Assembly: GCA_016342385.1 (NCBI GenBank)
Contig: JAEINM010000184.1
Location: forward strand, 1-7,801
From: Spirochaetaceae bacterium
GTDB lineage: Bacteria; Spirochaetota; Spirochaetia; DSM-2461
Length of the DNA stretch: 7,801 nucleotides
Direction: 5' to 3'
Position numbers and translations under genes: made by a program. Of this stretch, positions 5,406 through 7,801 are shown in pieces; the first letter of the stretch is position 1; the number at the start of each line of letters is the position of its first letter. Below the pieces are notes generated by a model. That model was not told the origin of the DNA. It worked only from the letters and a program-made list of their open reading frames with translations, and did no database searches.

Positions 5406-7604
5406 ATGAATTTATATAAAAACGCAAATGCTCCAATAGCAGATAGAATAGACGATTTAATGTCCCGAATGACTTTAGAAGAAAAAATTGGCCAGATGAT
5501 TCAGCTCCCCGCTAAAGAGGGGATTGTTGAAGAAAATTATATTGACCGGATTTATGATTGGCATATCGGCAGTTTTTTACACTGTACAGGGAAAGCGGCA
5601 GAGGAAATTCAGAGAATGGCGGAGAAATCCCGACTGGGTATTCCGGTCATTTTTGGAATAGATGCCATTCACGGTCACTGTTTTGAAGATAAGGGGACAG
5701 TTTTCCCCTCTCAGTTGAGTCTCAGCTGCAGCTGGGATAGGCAAATTGTCAAAGAGATGGCCCGGGTTACGGCAAAAGAGGTGAGAGCCTGTGGAATCCA
5801 TTGGACTTTCTCTCCTGTGCTCTGTATCGGCCGTGATGCCAGATGGGGGCGTGTGGATGAAACTTTTGGTGAAGATCCATGGCTAATCGGAGAATTGGCC
5901 TGTGCGGCTATTGAAGGATATCAGGGTGATAGTCTCGATTCTGAGGATTCCATATTGGCCTGTGCCAAGCATTTTGCCGGTTACGGGGAAGCGACAGGGG
6001 GAAGAGACTCTTTTGAAGCTGATGTTTCAAAGAGAAAGATGCTTTCCATATTCTTACCACCCTTTGAAAAGGCTGTTAAAAAAGCAAAGGTGGCTTCGCT
6101 AATGACCGGTTATCAGTCCAATAACGGATTGCCCGCTACTTCCGACAGCTGGTTATTGAGGGAAATTACAAAAAAACAATGGGGTTTTAAGGGATTCATC
6201 GTCACAGACTGGGATAATGTCGGATCGCTTTATAAAAAACAGAAAGTCGCTCGTGATTTGAAAGATGCCGCCAGGCAGGGAATTGTCGGCGGTAATGATA
6301 TGATGATGTCCACCGATAGTTTCTTTGAGAATGCCCTCCAGCTTGTACAAGAGGGTACTGTCTCTGAAGATCTTATCGAAGACAGTGTAAGACGAGTTCT
6401 GAAAATCAAATTCGAAATGGGTCTCTTTGATGATAAAAGACATATTCCCACAGACAGGCAATCAGAAGTTCTAGGTCGACCTGAACATTGGGATGTGGCT
6501 TTGGACGCCAGCAGAGAATCCATGACACTCCTCACTAACAATGGTGTTCTACCCTTACAAGATATGAAGAATAAAAAAATCCTTTTAACCGGTTCCAATG
6601 GTGATGATGTCATTGCTCAGCTTGGGGACTGGTCATTCGGTTCTATGCAGGCCGGTCATGCCAATGAAACATATCACAGAGAGGATACCGTCACACTGCG
6701 CGATGGTTTAAAAAAGACTTCTGAGAAATATGGTTTTGATTTTGAGTATATTAAAGGTGCTGATGTTCTCGATAATGGTTTTGATGAGACAGATCTTGTC
6801 AAAAAAAGAGCAAAAAATTCGGATTATATCATAGTCTGTGTTGGAGATACGATCGCTCAGCATGGGGAAGGCCATGATCGTTCCGATCTTTCTCTGACAG
6901 GTAAACAGCAGAAGTTATTAGAGGTGGCAAAGGCAAGCGGCAAAAAATTGATTGTTGTGTATATAGCTTCAAAACCACTGGCTATCTCCTGGGTAAAAGA
7001 GAATGCCGATGCCATTATCTGCTGTTTTAATCCCGGAGCTAAAGGTGGTACAGCAATAACAGAGGTCTTATTGGGAGAGCTGAATCCATCGGGGAAATTG
7101 ACAATATCCTTTCCCTACAGTGCCGGTCAGATTCCCGTCTTCTACAATAAATATACGGGTTGGCACAGTGATAATGAAGATGGAAAAGAGCGGTATATTG
7201 ATCTTCCGGAGGAACCGGTATTCTCTTTTGGAGAGGGAATCAGTTATTCCCGCTTCAGCTATTCCGATCTGAAGGTTTTAACATCCTCTATTAAAAAAGG
7301 TGAGAATCCTCAGTTTGAAGTGACTATTACCAATATCAGTGATGTGGATGGGACAGAGATTGCCCAGCTCTATATAAATGATGTTGTGAGCACAATGACA
7401 ACTCCCTGTATGAATCTGAAAGGTTTTCATAGAGTGGATCTGAAAGCCGGGATGAGTAAAACTGTTCAATTTACTGTCGATTGGGATGAGTTAGCCATTA
7501 TTGACGCTGATCTGAAGAAGATCGTCGAGCGGGGTGAGTTTGAAGTCTGGGTGGGGCCCTCTTCCATTAGGGAAAAGTGTCTGAAGAGTTCTTTCTGGTA
7601 TTGA
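5406..7604 (+). CDS. Glycoside hydrolase family 3 beta-glucosidase/beta-xylosidase, BglX-like
   Basis: The 732-residue enzyme should remove non-reducing beta-linked sugars with retention. The N-terminal TIM barrel (about 8-340) carries G-I-D-A-I-H-G-H (84-91), G-R-D-A-R-W-G-R-V-D-E-T (142-153), A-K-H-F-A-G-Y-G (187-194) and the nucleophile Asp268 in V-T-D-W-D. The second domain (about 370-575) contains Q-L-G-D-W-S and G-E-G-H-D-R-S-D-L-S-L, where Glu488 is the likely acid/base. A fibronectin-III-like domain (about 610-720) closes the protein. Upstream in-frame starts exist at TTG 5319 and ATG 5355/5361. ATG 5406 is preferred because AGGAG (5388-5392) lies upstream, 13 bases away (rather long), and the GH3 fold begins just after it. 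No signal peptide is present, so it is cytoplasmic, fitting an enzyme fed by the neighbouring symporter. Some motifs deviate from BglX (T-D-W for S-D-W; F-S-F-G-E-G-I-S-Y for F-P-F-G-Y-G-L-S-Y), so sugar specificity is left open. Confidence 0.95.
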   Translation: MNLYKNANAPIADRIDDLMSRMTLEEKIGQMIQLPAKEGIVEENYIDRIYDWHIGSFLHCTGKAAEEIQRMAEKSRLGIPVIFGIDAIHGHCFEDKGTVFPSQLSLSCSWDRQIVKEMARVTAKEVRACGIHWTFSPVLCIGRDARWGRVDETFGEDPWLIGELACAAIEGYQGDSLDSEDSILACAKHFAGYGEATGGRDSFEADVSKRKMLSIFLPPFEKAVKKAKVASLMTGYQSNNGLPATSDSWLLREITKKQWGFKGFIVTDWDNVGSLYKKQKVARDLKDAARQGIVGGNDMMMSTDSFFENALQLVQEGTVSEDLIEDSVRRVLKIKFEMGLFDDKRHIPTDRQSEVLGRPEHWDVALDASRESMTLLTNNGVLPLQDMKNKKILLTGSNGDDVIAQLGDWSFGSMQAGHANETYHREDTVTLRDGLKKTSEKYGFDFEYIKGADVLDNGFDETDLVKKRAKNSDYIIVCVGDTIAQHGEGHDRSDLSLTGKQQKLLEVAKASGKKLIVVYIASKPLAISWVKENADAIICCFNPGAKGGTAITEVLLGELNPSGKLTISFPYSAGQIPVFYNKYTGWHSDNEDGKERYIDLPEEPVFSFGEGISYSRFSYSDLKVLTSSIKKGENPQFEVTITNISDVDGTEIAQLYINDVVSTMTTPCMNLKGFHRVDLKAGMSKTVQFTVDWDELAIIDADLKKIVERGEFEVWVGPSSIREKCLKSSFWY

Positions 7605-7762
7605 GGGTGTCGTGCTCCCTGTTTTTCCTCACCCTGTCTCTCCCGGAGGTCTGGTCGCAAACAAGTTTGCTGCTCGACCATGCGACCTGGGGAGAGGAGG
7701 AAGATGCAATGGATTTTTACTTTGAGGTCGTTCCATTTGAAACGTCCCGGGAAAAAGAGTAG
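7601..7762 (+). CDS. Possible start of a secreted protein gene, apparently frameshifted (doubtful)
   Basis: A reading frame overlaps the GH3 stop as TTGA (TTG 7601-7603), with an alternative GTG start at 7577. From the TTG start it reads M-R-V-S-C-S-L-F-F-L-T-L-S-L-P-E-V-W-S-Q, which resembles a Sec signal peptide with cleavage after V-W-S, then an acidic region. It stops at 7760-7762 after only about 53 codons. Shifting frame near 7738-7741, as if one base were missing from GAAAC, carries the reading past that stop with a natural-looking peptide (E-N-V-P-G-K-R-V-E-Y-V-M-A-H-S-K-D-P) to the window edge. Ribosome sites are weak for both starts, and an inverted-repeat cluster lies inside the frame. 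A separate ATG at 7766 also stays open to the edge. I do not recognise a family; it may be a broken gene, a sequence error or noncoding. Confidence 0.35.
   Translation: MRVSCSLFFLTLSLPEVWSQTSLLLDHATWGEEEDAMDFYFEVVPFETSREKE
7653..7687. repeat. Competing inverted repeats sharing one GGTCG(CA) arm
   Basis: GCAAAC (7657-7662) and GTTTGC (7665-7670) form a tight 6-base hairpin with a two-base loop. GGTCG (7653-7657) can pair with CGACC (7675-7679). The longer arm GGTCGCA (7653-7659) can instead pair with TGCGACC (7681-7687). All pairings are exact. The segment is richer in GC than the flanking genes and could be a piece of a dispersed intergenic repeat or a structured RNA. No T-run follows, so it is not an ordinary terminator. 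Confidence 0.5.
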
Positions 7763-7801
7763 AATATGTCATGGCGCATTCAAAAGACCCTTTACACGGA
7801 T

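Noticed and set aside
5355..5450. Signal peptide on GH3 from the upstream ATG 5355
   Set aside because: The extension is rich in Lys, Arg and Phe with no clean hydrophobic core or cleavage site, so secretion is not supported.
6230..6613. A 127-codon open frame on the minus strand
   Set aside because: It is the opposite strand of the conserved GH3 coding region and has a Ser/Arg-rich composition typical of antisense frames.
7604..7626. Stem AGGG/CCCT followed by GTTTTT, as a terminator after GH3
   Set aside because: Only four pairs with a nine-base loop; too weak to call, although AGGGTG (7604-7609) can also pair with CACCCT (7630-7635).

Overview
The window is a protein-coding, AT-leaning bacterial segment read with the standard genetic code. 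It holds six complete genes, the first 20 codons of a seventh at the left edge, and a doubtful short reading frame at the right edge. Gene content and style (GPH-family sugar symporter, BglX-like GH3 enzyme, purine-rich ribosome sites, many A/T homopolymer runs) suggest a free-living fermentative bacterium. A Spirochaeta-like spirochete is my best guess, from general resemblance of the proteins only. No rRNA, tRNA, CRISPR array, transposase or phage gene was seen.

Left part (1-1849, minus strand): a winged-helix protein of the YcaQ/AlkX DNA glycosylase family is followed by an ECF-type sigma factor. The sigma gene overlaps, as ATGA, the start of a further gene that runs off the window and sits where an anti-sigma factor would be expected. 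Two adjacent copies of a 12-base unit containing A8 runs lie at the 3' end of the sigma gene. Next, on the plus strand (1942-2307), is a small CoA-binding Rossmann protein with its own promoter.

Centre (2398-5225, minus strand): a compact operon is transcribed as alpha/beta hydrolase, then GPH/MFS symporter, then TetR-family regulator. Its promoter is near-consensus (TTGACA, 17 bases, TATTAT), and a perfect 7-3-7 palindrome lies just downstream of the expected transcription start. That palindrome is a strong candidate operator for the TetR protein, which would make the operon self-repressed.

Right part (5406-7604, plus strand): a 732-residue cytoplasmic GH3 beta-glycosidase is transcribed divergently from the operon. 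The -35 boxes proposed for the two directions form an inverted repeat. Together the locus looks like an import-and-hydrolyse unit: the symporter brings in a glycoside or sugar ester, the esterase may remove acyl groups, GH3 cleaves the glycosidic bond, and TetR senses the compound. The substrate cannot be read from the sequence. After GH3 come a set of competing inverted repeats and a possible secreted-protein frame that seems to carry a one-base frameshift.
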